From contig NC_045436.1 of NCBI RefSeq assembly GCF_002776525.5, positions 100,492,272 through 100,556,271 on the forward strand: a stretch of 64,000 nucleotides of DNA, given 5' to 3'. Source of the DNA: Piliocolobus tephrosceles (Eukaryota > Chordata > Mammalia > Primates > Cercopithecidae). Shown one piece after another: positions 26,001 through 38,360 of this stretch. The position numbers were made by a program, and so were the translations under genes. The notes below the pieces were generated by a model. That model had not been told where the DNA came from and searched no databases. It saw nothing but the letters and a program-made list of their open reading frames with translations. Numbering within the stretch: the first letter of the stretch is position 1; the number at the start of each line of letters is the position of its first letter.

Positions 26001-26819
26001 CCTTGGTTTCAAAGAATTTATTTATTTCTGTCTTAATTTACCCAGTAGTCATTCAAGAGCAGGTTGCTCAGTTTCCATGTATTTGTGTGGTTTTGAGTGA
26101 GTTTCTCAATCCTGAGTTCTAATTTGATTGCACAGTGGTCTGGGAGACTGTTTGTTATGATTTCCGTTCTTTTGCATTTGCTGAGGAGTGTTTTGCTTCC
26201 AATTATGTGGTCAATTTTAGAATACGTGTGATGCAGTGCTGAGAAAAATATATTTTCTGGTGATTTGAGTTGGAGAGTTCTGTAGATGTCTATTAGGTCT
26301 GCTTGGTCCAGAGCTGAGTTCAAGACCTGAATGTCCTTGTTAATTGTCTGTCTCATTGATCTGTCTAATATTGACAGTGGGGTGTTAAAGTCTCCCACTA
26401 TTATTGTGTGGGAGTCTAAGTCTCATTGTGGGTTTCTAAGAACTTGCTTTATGAATCTGGGAGCTCCTGTGTTAGATTTATATATATTTAGGATAGTTAG
26501 CTCTTCTTGTTGCATTGATCCCTTTACCATTATGTAATGGTCTTGTCTCTTTCCATCTTTGTTGGTTTAAAGACTGTTTTATCAGAGACCAGGATTGATA
26601 CCCCTGCCTTTTTTTGCTGTCCATTTGCTTGGTAAGTATTCCTCCATCCCTTTATTTTGAGCCTGTGTGCTTCTTTGCACATAGATGGGTCTCCTGAATA
26701 CAGCACACTGATGGGTCTTGACTCTTTATCCAACTTGCCAGTCTGTGTCTTTTAATTGGGGCATTTAGCTTATACACATTTAAGATCGTTACTGTCATGT
26801 GTGAATTTGATCCTGTTAA
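23006..26819 (-). pseudogene. L1 ORF2 (endonuclease/reverse transcriptase) pseudogene
   Basis: Relic of the L1 enzyme that nicks target DNA and reverse-transcribes L1 RNA. The stop TGA is at 23006-23008, directly before the 3' UTR. The start codon position 26817-26819 reads TTA instead of ATG. The frame is cut into blocks: endonuclease pieces at 26530-26733 and 26033-26398, a linker piece at 25750-25953, reverse-transcriptase pieces at 25246-25545 and 24547-25047, and C-terminal pieces at 24128-24563 and 23277-23863. In the polymerase block the catalytic-loop motif reads VADDM rather than FADDM. Non-functional. Confidence 0.9.
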
Positions 26820-26882
26820 TATGATGGTAGCTGGTTATTTTGCCCATTAGTTGATGCAGTTTCTTCATAGTATTGATGGTCT

Positions 26883-27916
26883 TTACAATTTGGTATGTTT
26901 TTGCAGTGGCTGATACTGGTTTTTCCCTTCTATATTTAGTGCTTCCTTCAGGAGCTCTTGTAAGGCAGGTCTGCTTGTGACAAAATCTCTTGGCATTTGC
27001 TTTTCTGTAAAAGAGTTTATTTGTCCTTTGCTTATGAAGCTTAGTTTGGCTGGATATGGAAATCTGGGTTGAAAAAAATTTTTTTAAGAATGTTGACTAA
27101 TGGCCTCCGCTCTCTTCTGGCTTTTAGGGTTTCTACAGAGAGATCTGCTGTGAGTTTGATGGACTTCACTTTGTAGTTAATCCTACCTTTCTCTCTGGCT
27201 GCCCTTAACATTTTTTGCTTCATTTCAACAACCTTGGTGAATTTGACGATTGTGTGTCTTGGGGTTGCTCCTCTCGAGGAGTAACTTTATGGTGTTCTCT
27301 ATATTTTCTGAATTTGAATATTGGCCTGTTTTGTTAGGTTGGGGAAATTCTCCTGGATAATATCCTGAAGAGTTTTTTCCAACTTGGTTCCTTTCTCCCC
27401 ATCACTTTCAGGTACACCAATCAAATACAGGTTTGATCTTTTCACATAGTCCCATATTGCTTGGAGGTTTTGTTCATTCCTTTTTATTCTTTTTTGTCTA
27501 ATCTTGTCTTCACACTTTATTTCATTAAGTTGACCTTCAATCTCTGATATTCTTTCTTCCACTTGATCAATTTGGCTACTGATACTTGTGTATGTATCAC
27601 GAAGTTCTCGTGCTGTGTTTTTCAGCTCCATCAAGTCACTCATGTTCTTCTCTAAACTGGTTATTCTAATATGCAATTCCTCTAATCTTTTTCCAAGGCT
27701 CTTTGCTTCCTTGCATTGGGTTAGAACATGCTTCTTTAGGTCAGAAGAGTTTGTTATTGCCCACCTTCTGAAGCCTACTTCTGTCAATTCATCAAACTCA
27801 TTCTCTGTCCAGTTTTGTTTCCTTGCTGGAGAGGAGTTGTGATCCTTTGGAGGATAAGTGGCATTCTGGTTTTCGGAATTTTCAAATTTTTTGCACTGGT
27901 TTTTCCTCATCTTCAT
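26883..27916 (-). pseudogene. L1 ORF1 (RNA-binding protein) pseudogene
   Basis: Relic of the L1 nucleic-acid-binding coiled-coil protein. The first 205 codons (27299-27916) are still open: N-terminal region, coiled coil with heptad-like EERISEIEGQLNEIK, and the start of the RRM (IWDYVKRSNLYLIGVPES). A stop at 27299 and later damage remove the C-terminal domain; a 60-codon piece of it survives at 27041-27223. The normal stop position is the TAA at 26883-26885. Confidence 0.9.
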
Positions 27917-30240
27917 GGATTTATCTATCTTTGGTCTTTGATAGTGGTGACCTTCAGATGGGGCCTCTGAGTGGATGTCCTTTTTGTTGATGTTGATGCT
28001 ATTCCTTTCTGTTTGTTAGTTTTCCTTCTAACAGTCAGGCCCCTCTGCTACAGGTATGCTGGAGTTTGCTGGAGGTCCACTCCAGACCTTGTTTGCCTGG
28101 ATATCACCAGCGGAGGCTGCAAAACAGCAAAGATTGCTGCCTGTTCCTTGCTCTGGAAGCTTTATCCCAGAGGGGCACTCACCAGATACCAGCCAGAGCT
28201 CTCCTGTATGAGGTATCTGTCAACCACTGCTGGGGAGCTGTCTCCCAGTCAGGAGGCATGGGGGTCAGGGACCCACTTGAGGAGGCAGTCTGTCCCTTAG
28301 CAGAGCTCAAGTGCTGTGCTAGAAGATCTGCTGCTCTCTTCAGAGCCAGCAGACAGGAATATTTAAGTCTACTGGAGCTACGCCTATAGTCGCCACTTCC
28401 CTCAGGTGCTCTATCCTATTGAAATGGGAATTTTATCTAGAAGCCCCTGACTGGGTTGCTGCCTTTCTTTCAGAGATGCCCTGCCCAGAGAGCAGGAATC
28501 TAGAGAGGCAGTCTGGCTACAGTGGCTTTGCTGAGCTGTGGTAGGCTCTGCCCAGTTTGAGTTTCCTGGTGGCTTTGTTTACACTGTGAAGGGAAAACCA
28601 CTTACTCAAGCCTCATTAATGACTGACACCTCTCCCCCACCAAGCTTGATCATCCCAGGTTGACTTCAGACTGCTATGCTGGCAGTGAGAATTTCAAGCT
28701 AGTGGATCTTAGCTTGCTGGGCTCTGTGGGGGTGGGATCCACTGAGCTAGATCACTTGGCTCCATGGTTTTCAGCCCCCTTTCCAGGGGAGTGAACGGTT
28801 CTGTCTTGCTGGCATTCCAGACACCACTGGAGTATGCAAAAAAACTCCTGTAGCTAGCTCAGTGTCTGCTCAAATGGCCACCCAGTTTTGTGCTTGAAAC
28901 CCAGGTCCCTGGTGGTGTAGGCACCAGAGGGAATCTCCTGATCTGTGGGTTGTGAAGCCTGTGGGAAAAGCATAGTATCTGAGCCAGAATGCATTGTTCC
29001 TCACGGTACGGTCCCTCACAGCTTGGCTAGACGAAGAAGTTCCCTGACCCCTTGTGCTTTCTGGGTGGGGTGATGTCCCACCCTGCTTCAGCTCACCCTC
29101 TATGGGCTGCACCCACTGTCTAACGAGTCTCAGTGAGATGGGCTGGGTACCTCAGTCAGAAAAGCAGAAATCACCTGCCTTTTGGGTTGATGCTAGGAGC
29201 TGCAGACCGGAGCTGTTCCTATTTGGCCATCTTGCCAGCCATCAGAGTCCATTGTTTCTGTGTTGATTTTCTGTCTTGATGACCTATCTAGTGCTGTCAA
29301 GTGGAGTATTGAAGTCCCCTACTGTTATTTATTGTATATTGTCATCTATCTCATTTCCTAGGTCTAGCAGTAATTGTTTTATAAATTTGGGAGCTCTAGT
29401 GTTAGTTGCATATATATTTAGGATTGTGATATTGTCCTGCTGGACAAATCCTTTTGAATCCTAATGAATTGTATCATTATATAATGTCCCTCTTTGTCTT
29501 TTTCAACTGTTGTTACTTTAAAGTCTGTTTTGTCTGATGTAAGAATAGCCACACCTGCTTGCTTTTGGTTTCCTTTTATATGGAATATCTTCTTCCACCG
29601 CTTTACCTTGAGTTTCTGTGAGTCCCTGTGTGTTAGGTGAGTCTCTTGAAGACAGAAGATACATTTTATCCATTCTGCCATCCTGTATCTTTTAAGTGCA
29701 GCATTTAGGCGATTTACATTCAACATTAGTATTGAGTATTCTATTCATCATGCTTGTTGTTACCTGAATACCTTTTCTTTTTTTTTTTCCATTGTATTAT
29801 TGCTTTATAGGACGTGTGAGATTTATGGTTTAAGGAGGTTCTATTTGGGTGCGTTTCAAGGTTTTGTTCCAGGGTTTGGGACTCCTTTCAGCATTTCTTA
29901 TAGTGCTAGTTTGGTAATAGCAAATTCTCTCAGCATTTGTTTGTCTGAAAAATACCTTATCTCTCCTCCATTTTTGAAGGTTAGTTTCACTTGATACAAT
30001 ATTATTGGCTAATAGTTATTTTGTTTAAGGAGGCTAAAGATAGGACCCCAGTCCCTTCTGGCTGTCAGGGTTTCTTCTGAGAAGTCTGCTGTTAATCTGA
30101 TAGGTTTTCCTTCATAGGTTACCTGATGCTTTTGCCTCACAGCTCTTAAGATTCTTTCCTTTGACTTTAGATGGCCTGATGACTGTGTACCTAAGTGATC
30201 TTTTTGTGATGAATTTCCCAGCTGTTCATTCCTATAAACA

Positions 30241-30879
30241 AATGTTTTCTAGAGATCTCTGAAATCTGTCCTCATCAGAAATGTAACACTGTTCTGAGGC
30301 ACGATTTTCCTGCCTCTGATTGGAGCAACACCTCTTACTCATTGTCTGCAGTTTTGGAGTTGTATACATTTTCTAGTGCTACATAAAATGTTGTTTGTGG
30401 GGATTTTTTTTGTTTTCATTTTTTCTACATTATTTCTTTGTATAGGATTCAAGAGAAGTGGGAGGTTCAGAACAAAATTTTTTATACTCTTACTAGAACC
30501 AGAAGACCTGCAAATGTATTTTAAACATTTATTTATTTACAGAAAAATTATTCTGTGTATATATGATAGATTGACACCTTGCATCCATTCCAATCTTCTT
30601 CTGGCACATCTTCCTGTACTTCTGGATCCCTTGCAAAAGGGTTCTTCGTGGTTACTGGTTTGAAGTTCTGGCTATCAAAAGTAGTCATGCAGGATTTTGA
30701 AGGCCAGTGAGGCAGAGGCCATCTGCCTACTGTTCAGCTTTTCAGCTGGGAAGCACAATCCTGAGACCTTTGGGTTTTTATTCATCAGAGATTTAGCAGC
30801 CAGTCACTTGCTTTATTGGTGGTGAGATGCAGCTATGGCAGCTGCAGCATCACACCTCCTTCTCTGGATCTAGCTTAAG
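30241..30879. other. no recognised gene or repeat
   Basis: A 95-codon plus-strand frame (30376-30663) has no protein signature. Confidence 0.45.
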
Positions 30880-30892
30880 GCAGCATGCTTTT

Positions 30893-31200
30893 GGGTTTTT
30901 TGTTTGTTTGTTTTGTTTTGAGACAGGGTGTCTTTCTGTCACCCAGGCTGGAGTGCAGTGGCATGATCAAAGCCCACTGCAACCTCTACCTCCTGGGTTC
31001 AATTATCTTCCTGCCTCAGTCTCCTGAGTAGCTGGGACTACAAGCGTGCACCACCACACCCAAATAATTTTTGTATATTTTGTAGAGATGACATTTTGCC
31101 ATGATGCCCAGGCTAGTCCTGAACTCCTGAGCTCAAGCAATCCACCTACCTTGGCCTCCTAAAGTGTTGGGATTACAGGCATGAGCCACCACTCCCAGCC
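30893..31200 (-). mobile_element. AluJ-type SINE
   Basis: Reverse full-length Alu with many old substitutions. Flanks cagcatgcttttg (about 30881) and cagtgtgcttttg (about 31204) look like a decayed target duplication. Confidence 0.9.
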
Positions 31201-31787
31201 CAGCAGTGTGCTTTTGAAGTCAACAATTTCAGTAGCACCCTCCTGATTCTAATCTTCCTGATTATATGGAGACAGAAACTCTTTTGGCAGGCTAGTTCTG
31301 CGGTGTCCTTCTGAAGTGTGCTTCTCTGGCCTTTCCTAAGATTTTAAAGCAACTGAATGCCTTTCTTTTTGTAACTGCTAATTTAGTTTTGGCTTTCTTC
31401 ACTCAGACCTTGTTTTGTGCAGTTGCTACCTTCAAAGTTATTTCAGGCACAGAAGCCTCAAGTATGAGACACTGAGTTTAGTTTTCTTACCTACTTGAGG
31501 ACAATTCATTTATCAATAGAAAATAAAGCAAGGCACACAAGGGCAGTGTAGTCATTTAAATTATTCCCTGTGACTCCCTGGAGTAAAGGCCTATTGAAGG
31601 CAAGTTTTGAGAAAGCTGAGTGGCAACTCTGGTGGACCATTATGGCAAGAATGTGAAATACCAGGACTTGAGAAGAAGTGGCTTTTTTTCAGATTTCTAT
31701 AAAGCTTTAAAGAAAAAAAGAAAACATAAAGTTTAGGATTTTAAGTTCTTACTTCAATTAGCACAAAGAACCAGCAACCTTCTGAGT

Positions 31788-32034
31788 GCCCTAAAAAAAA
31801 ATATATAAAAATATGTAAAATATATACTACATATATGTAAAATATATATACTATATATACTATATAAAATATATACTATATATTATATATTATATATGAT
31901 ATAAATTATATATGTATATATTATATAATATAAAATATATAATATATTATATATACAAAATATAAAATATATGAATATATAATATATGATATAATATATA
32001 AATATATATAATATGTATAAAAATATATATATAA
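31788..32034. repeat. TA-rich microsatellite/minisatellite
   Basis: About 245 bases of almost pure A/T made of irregular tatata, aaatatata and tatgtaaaata words. Many self-complementary segments. The 60-codon minus-strand frame across it is low-complexity. Confidence 0.95.
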
Positions 32035-32628
32035 TCTCTTGAAATTTCATAGCCAGTATGACCAAAAATCAAATATGGAGTCCAATCTTACAATGTAAGT
32101 TGAATTCATTGTCTTTTTAGTCTCTTGTATGAAATTTAGAGTATTAATTGGGAAAGAGAGGGACTGAAAACTGGAAAGAAGACATTTGGTGGGGATTTAG
32201 TTTAATCTTAGCATCCTGCGCCCAAGCTTCATAGAATCTTGCTTGTTAAAAGAAGAGGAAGCTTCGCTTTCCTTTCTCTAGAGATGAAAGCAAGAAATGT
32301 CTCTATTGAAATTGGATTCTTGATTTCAGTGCAGATGAGGATAGCAGAAGCTGAAAAGCAACTCTCAATCATCAGAGCTAAGGTAGGCATGGTTACCATA
32401 GTAGGCAGCAGGGTTAGGAGTGGTAATCACAATGATTTACAAAATTTTTTGGAAATAAATGCTAGGGATAAATGGAGATCCTCAAACTGAAATAGAAGGG
32501 CAGTTGATCAAGATTCTAAAATAAGGTCTAGCAAACACAGCAGCCTGACTTGACTTATCACATGAGAAGCATGGTTTCTCATTCAAATTCCAGAGACCCA
32601 TTAATGAAGAATGCATTTGAGAAAAAGC
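32035..32628. other. no recognised gene or repeat
   Basis: An 83-codon frame at 32239-32490 was inspected. It has no homologous motif that I recognise. Confidence 0.45.
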
Positions 32629-33054
32629 ATTGTCTCAGCCTGTTTACTGCTGCTACAAAGTAATACCTGAGGCTGAGTAATTTATAAAGAAAAGAAGCTT
32701 ATTTGGCTTATGGTTCTGCAGGCTGTACAAGAAGCATGGCACCAGCACCTGCTTCTGGTGAGGGATTCAGTCTGCTTCCACTCATGGCAGAAGGCAAAGG
32801 GAAGTGGGCATGTGCAGAGATCACATGGCAAGAGAAGAAGCAAGAAAGGGAGGGGAAAGGTGCCAGGCTTTTTTTTAACAACCAGCTCTCATGAGAACTA
32901 GTAGAGTGAGAACTCACTCATTACTGCAAAGATGGCACCAAGTCATTCATGAGGGATCTACCCCCAGAATCTAAATACCTTCCACTTGGTCCTACCTCTG
33001 GCACTGGGGATCAGATTTCAACATGAGGTCTGGGGGTACAATCAAATCATAGCA
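32629..33054 (-). mobile_element. solo MaLR LTR (MST/MLT1-type, ERVL-MaLR)
   Basis: Reverse-strand LTR: left end tgtctcagcc, then cctgaggctgagtaatttat (polyadenylation-region complement), ctgcaggctgtacaagaagc, gtcattcatgagggatctac, ending caaatcatagca. Length about 425 bp with no internal sequence on either side, so a solo LTR. Overlapping 63-69-codon frames are incidental. Confidence 0.88.
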
Positions 33055-34214
33055 AGTACTGTGATGAGGCCCTTTATTGAAGTCAGCGTGTACCTAAACT
33101 TTCAGGGATTACTGGGCTCTGCTCTCATGCTAAGCCTTGTTGCTTAAATATCACTGTGTGCTACCAATTACATTGGTGCTTATGAAGCTCATGGGATAAA
33201 TGCAGTTTTGGCTTGAGACATAGTGGCTCCACAAACATAACCTTGTTATTTTTTGCCATTTATGAATATAGATTTTAAATGGGAATATTTGGCAATTGGC
33301 AGAATATATACATTGGCTTACTAACTTAAAGGGTAATTGCTATTTTGATCAAAGTGCAAAGAGGAAGCATCCGAAAGTACACTTCCATATCAGAAGAGTT
33401 AATCAATAGCAATATAGCTTTTCTGGAGAAATTACAGACATTCACATTATCCCCAAACATTTGAAAGAAGCAGAGGTGGTATTTTCTATCATATTGCCTT
33501 TAAACTTGGTTTTAGGTCTTTCAGAATAAAAAAGGATTTTCCTGAAATTAATAAGGTGGTGAATCAAATTGTAATGGCTCTTCCAGATGTGTTATATTTA
33601 CAAGAGCAAATCAACACCATCCTTAGCATATGGTATGCGGCCATTGATTTGGAAAATGCTTACACTGAACCAGCTGGAAAGACTTCTCATGCTCAGGGTC
33701 AAGCTAAGCTGGCAGCTTTATGGATTATCTGGTAGAGAAACACACACACACACACACACAGTCTATGTTACTTTCAGAATCCAAATCCTTTATAAAGGCC
33801 CTTCAAGCCATATGCCTCTTCTTCTTAGCAGTAGTGGGGAGTGGGACAAATGCAACAATTTATGCTTCATTTGGAAGTCATGTTCTGATATGCCTCAGAT
33901 TCCACAAAACATTAGTGAGTTAAAAGAACTCTGAACTTTCCTAGGTTAGATGTATTTCTGGCATATAACTGTTTTACTAAGGCATTCAGAATGTCTGCTA
34001 CTTCCTGCTCACAAAGGCCTATCATCGTGAGATCATCAATAGATTTTAAGTTTACCAGCAGTATGTCCTGTAAGGTTGGTAATTCCATTAAAATGTGGTC
34101 ACAATTTTAATGTTGAGGAATAGATTTTACCTGCTTTATTTTTGATGAATATTTCAATTGCTTAGAATTTTGCTGGCATGTAATAAGCACTCAATAAATA
34201 TGTATGGAAGAAGC
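33055..34214. other. no recognised gene; short (CA)n at 33739-33760
   Basis: Non-repetitive except for an 11-unit CA run and an L2/MIR-like tail (aataagcactcaataaatat) near 34180. The 115-codon frame at 33587-33934 reads straight through the CA run and looks incidental. Confidence 0.5.
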
Positions 34215-34253
34215 CTAGACTTGACCACTATACAATTCATTCATGTAACCAAA

Positions 34254-34269
34254 AACCACTTGTACTCTT
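34254..34269. repeat. 16-bp target-site duplication, left copy
   Basis: aaccacttgtactctt, identical to 41202-41217. The junction ctctt/aaag matches the L1 endonuclease preference TTTT/AA for a minus-strand insertion, with the poly(T) starting right after this copy. Confidence 0.9.
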
Positions 34270-34492
34270 TTTTTCTTTTTTCTTTTTTATTACACTTTAA
34301 GTTCTAGGGTATATGTGCACAAAGTGCAGGTTTGTTACATAGGTATACATGTGCTATGTTGGTTTGCTGCACCCATCAACTTGCCATTTACATTAGGTAT
34401 TTCTCCTAATGTTATCCCTCCCCCAGCCCTCCACCCCACGACAGGCCCCAGTGTGTGATGTTCCCTGCCCTGTGTCCAAGTTTTCTCATTGT

Positions 34493-37400
34493 TCAATTCC
34501 CACCTATGAGTGAAAACATGCGGTGTTCAGTTTTCTGTCCCTGTGATAGTTTGCTGAGAATGATGATTTCCAGCTTCATCCATGTCACTGCAAAAGACAT
34601 GAACTCATCCTTTTTTATGACTGCATAGTATTTCATTGTGTATATGTGCCACATTTTCTTAATCCAGTCTATCATTGATGGACATCTGGGTTTGTTCCAA
34701 TTCTTTGCTATTGTGAATAATGCCATAATAAACATAAGTGTGCATGTGTCTTTATAGTTGCATGATTTATAATCCTTTGGGTATACACCTAGTAATGGGA
34801 TCACTGGCTCAAATGGTATTTCTAGTTCTAGATCCTTGAGGAATCGCCTCACTGTGTTCCACAATGGTTGAACTAATTTACACTCCCACCAACAGTGTAA
34901 AAGCATTCCTATTTCTCCACATCCTCTCCAGCATCTGTTATTTCCTGACTTTTTAATGATCGTCATTCTAACTGGCATGAGATGGTATCTCATTGTGGTT
35001 TTGATTTGCATTTCTCTGATGATCAGTGATGATGAGCATTTTGTCAGTGATGATGAGCATTTTCTATTGGCTGCATGAATGTCCTCTTTTGAGAAGTGTC
35101 TGCTCATATCCTTTGCCAATTTTTGATGGGGTTGTTGTATTCTTGTAAATTTGTTTAAGTTCTCTGTAGATTCTGGATATTCGCCCTTTGTCAGATGGGT
35201 AGATTGCAAAAATTTTCTCCCATTCTGTAGGTTGCCTGTTCACCCTGATGGTAGCTTCTTTCGCTGTGCAGAAGCTCTTTAGTTTAATTAGATCCCATTT
35301 GTCAATTTTGGCTTTTGTTATCATTGCTTTTGGTGTTTTAGTCATGAAATCCTTGCCCATGCCTATGTCCTGAATGGTATTGCCTATATTTTCTTCTAGG
35401 GTTTTTATGGTTTTAGGTCTAACATTTAAGTCTATATTCCATCTTGAATTAATTTTTTGTAAGGTGTAAGGAAGGGATCCAGTTTCAGTTTTCTACATAT
35501 GTGTAGCCAGTTTTCCCAACACCACTGATTAAATAGGGAATCCTTTCCACATTTCTTGTTTAGGTCAAGTTTGTCAAAGATCAGCTGGTTGTAGATGTGT
35601 AGTGTTATTTCTGAGAACTCTGTTCTGTTCCATTGGTCTATAGATGTGTTTTGGTACCAGTACCATGCTGTTTTGATTACTGTAGCCTTGTAGTATATTT
35701 TGAAGTCAGGTAGTGTGATGCCTCCAGCTTTGTTTTTTCTTTTGGTTAGCATTATCTTGGCGATGTGGGCTCTTTTTGGTTCCATATGAACTTTGAAGTA
35801 GTTTTTTCCAATTCTGTGAAGAAAGTCATTGGTAGCTTGATGGGGATGGCACTGAATCTATAAATTACCTTGGGCAGTATAGACATTTTCACAATATTGA
35901 TTCTTCCTATCCATGAGCATGGAATGTTCTTCAATTTGTTTGTGTCCTCTTTTATTTCATTGAGTAGTGGTTTGTAGTTCTCCTTGAAGAGGTCCTTCAC
36001 ATCCTTTGTAAGTTGTATCCTAGGTATTTTATTCTCCTTATAGCAATTTTGAATGGAAATTCACTCATGATTTGGCTCTCTGTTTGTCTGTTATTGGTGT
36101 ATAGGAATGCTTGTGCATTGATTTTGTATCCTGAGACCTTGCTGAAGTTGCTTATCAGCTTAAGGAGATTTTGGGCTGAGATGATGGGGTTTTCTAAATA
36201 TATAATCATGTCATCTGCAAACAGGGACAATTTGACCTCCTCTTTTCCTAATTGAATACCCTTTATTTCTTTCTCTTGCCTGATTGTCCTGACTAGAACT
36301 TCCAAAACTATTTTGAATAGGAGTGGTGAGAGAGGGCAACCTTGTCTTGTGCTGGTTTTCAAAGGGGATGCTTCCAGTTTTTGCCCATTCAGTATGATAT
36401 TGGCTGTGGGTTTGTCATAAATAGCTCTTATTATTTTGAGACACGTTCCATCAGTACCTAGTTTATTGAGAATTTTTAGCATGAAAAGCCTTTTAATTTT
36501 GTCAAAGACCTTTCCTGCATCTATTGAGTGATCATGTGGTTTTTGTCTTTGGTTCTGTGTATGTGATAGGTTATGTTTGTTGATTTGCATATGTTGAACC
36601 AGCCTTGCATCCCAGGGATGAAGCTGACTCGATCATGGTGGATAAGCTGTTTGATGTGTTGTTGGATTCGGTTTGCCAGCATTTTATTGAGGATTTTTGC
36701 ATTGCTGTTCATCAGGAATATTGACTTGAAATTTCCTATTTTTGTTGTGTCTCTGCCAGGTTTTGGTATCAGGATGATGCTGGCCCCATAAAATGAGTTA
36801 GGGAGGATTCCCTCTTTTTCTATTGATTGGAAAAGTTTCAGAAAGAATAGTACCAGCTCCTCTTTGTACCTCTGGTAGAATTCAGTTGTGAATTGGTCTG
36901 GTCCTGGACTTTTTTTGGTTGGTAGGCTATTAATTACTGCCTCAATTTCAGAGCCTGTTATTGGTCTATTCAGAGATTCAACTTCCTTCCAGTTAAGTCT
37001 TGGGAGGGTGTATGTGTCCAGGAATTTATCTATTTCTTATAGATTTTCCAGTTTATTTGAGTAGAGGTTTGTATAGTATTCTCTGATGGTAGTTCGTATT
37101 TCTGTGGGATTGGTGGTGATATCACCTTTATTATTTTTTATTGTGCCTATTTTATTCTTCTCTCTCTTCTTCTTGATTCATCTTGCTAGTGGTCTATCAA
37201 TTTTGTTGATCTTTTCAAAATACCAACTTCTGGATTCACTGATTTTATGGAGGGTTGTTTATGTTTCTATCTCCTTCAATTCTGCTATGATTTGTTATTT
37301 CTTGCCATCTGCTAGCCTTTGAATTTGTTTGCTCTTGCCTCTCTAGTTCTTTTAATTGTGGTGTTAGGGTGTTGATTTTAGATCTTTCCTGCTTTCTCTT

Positions 37401-38297
37401 GTGGGCATTTAGAGCTATAAATTTCCCTCTACACACTGCTTTAAATGTTTCCCAGAGATTCTTCTATGTGTGTTTTTGTTCTCAATGGTTTCAAAGAGCA
37501 TTTTATTTGTGGCTTCATTTTGTTACTTACCCAGTAGTCATTCAGGAGCAGGTTTTTCAGTTTCCATGTAGTTGTGTGATTTTTGAGTGAGTTTCTTAAT
37601 CCTAAGTTCTAGTTTTATTGTATTGTTGTCTGAGAGACAGTTTGTTGTGATTTCTATTCTTTTACATTTGCCAAGGAGTGCTTTACTTCCAATTATGTGG
37701 TCAATTTTAGAATAAGTGTGACGTGCTGAGAAGAATGTATATTCTGTTGATTTAAGGTGGAGAGTTCTGTAGATATCTATTAGGTCCACTTGGTGCAGAG
37801 CTGAGTTCAAGTCCTGGACACCCTTGTTAACCTCTGTCTTGTTGATCTGTCTAATATTGACAGCGTCTACTATTATTATTGTGTGGGAGTCTAAGTCTCT
37901 CTGTAGGTCTGTAAGGACTTGCTTTATGAATCTGGGTGCTCCTGTATTGGGTGTGTATATATTTAGGATAGTTAGTTCTTCTTGTTGCATTGATCCCTTT
38001 ATGATTATGTAATGGTCTCCTTTGTCTCTTTTGATCTTTGTTGCTTTAAAGTCTGTTTTATCAAAGACTAGGATTGCAACCCCTGCTTTTTTGCTTTACA
38101 TTTGCTCGGTAGATCTTCCTCCATCCCTTTATTTTCAGCTTATGTGTGTCTCTGCACATGAGATGGGTCTCCTTAATACAGCACATCAATGGGTCTTGAC
38201 TCTTTATTCAATTTGCCAGTCTGTGTCTTTTAATTGGAGCATTTAGCCTATTTACATTTAAGGTTAATATTGTTATGTGTGAATTTGATCCTGTCAT
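34493..38297 (-). pseudogene. L1 ORF2 pseudogene
   Basis: Starts with an intact ATG at 38295-38297 and ends at the normal TGA at 34493-34495, but spans 3,805 nt (not a multiple of three) and is split by frameshifts. Recognisable blocks: endonuclease 37538-37990, reverse transcriptase 35997-36590 (catalytic FADDM kept; RQGCPLSPLLF also kept), thumb/connection 35432-36000, and a 238-codon C-terminal block 34493-35209. The last block carries a 21-bp in-frame tandem duplication at 35023-35064. Non-functional. Confidence 0.92.
35023..35064. repeat. tandem 21-bp duplication in L1 ORF2
   Basis: cagtgatgatgagcattttg and its neighbour occur twice back to back. In the minus-strand frame this duplicates seven codons (KCSSSLT then KCSSSLI). 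Confidence 0.9.
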
Positions 38298-38360
38298 TAT
38301 GAGGTTAGCTGGTTATTCTGCCTATTAAGTGATGCAGTTTCTTCATAATGTCAATGGTCT

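Larger units (their letters stand above)
22788..29240 (-). mobile_element. full-length but dead L1PA LINE-1, nested in an older L1
   Basis: Runs from the 3' UTR (ttattatactttaagttctg on the left) to the 5' end (tatttggccatcttgcc on the right), about 6.45 kb. Target-duplication remnants: tcagtccattgttt at 22774-22787 and tcagagtccattgttt at 29242-29257, 2 bases different in length. Both ORFs carry stops and frameshifts. The 5' UTR occupies about 27917-29240. By divergence it is much older than the L1 at 58773. Confidence 0.92.
21404..30240 (-). mobile_element. L1PB/L1MA-age LINE-1 interrupted by a younger L1PA
   Basis: Reverse-strand ORF2 homology runs 21404-22787 (reverse transcriptase N-terminal half through the endonuclease). 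It continues after the inserted L1PA at 29241-29740 (endonuclease start) and 29760-30240 (ORF1 C-terminal part). Frames are broken; surviving pieces include an 85-codon block at 21964-22221 and a 102-codon block at 29418-29726. The 3' portion of the element is absent at the left edge, which is unusual because L1 copies normally lose the 5' end. Confidence 0.85.

Noticed and set aside
27971..28389. Overlapping 107-109-codon plus-strand frames
   Set aside because: They lie antisense in the L1PA 5' UTR; GC-rich transposon sequence explains their openness.
31788..32034. TA-rich array as a regularly spaced repeat array (CRISPR-like)
   Set aside because: Units are irregular, with no constant repeat/spacer structure; eukaryotic microsatellite.
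33587..33934. 115-codon frame as a possible small gene
   Set aside because: It reads through a CA microsatellite and shares the interval with another open frame; no motif, splice or promoter evidence.
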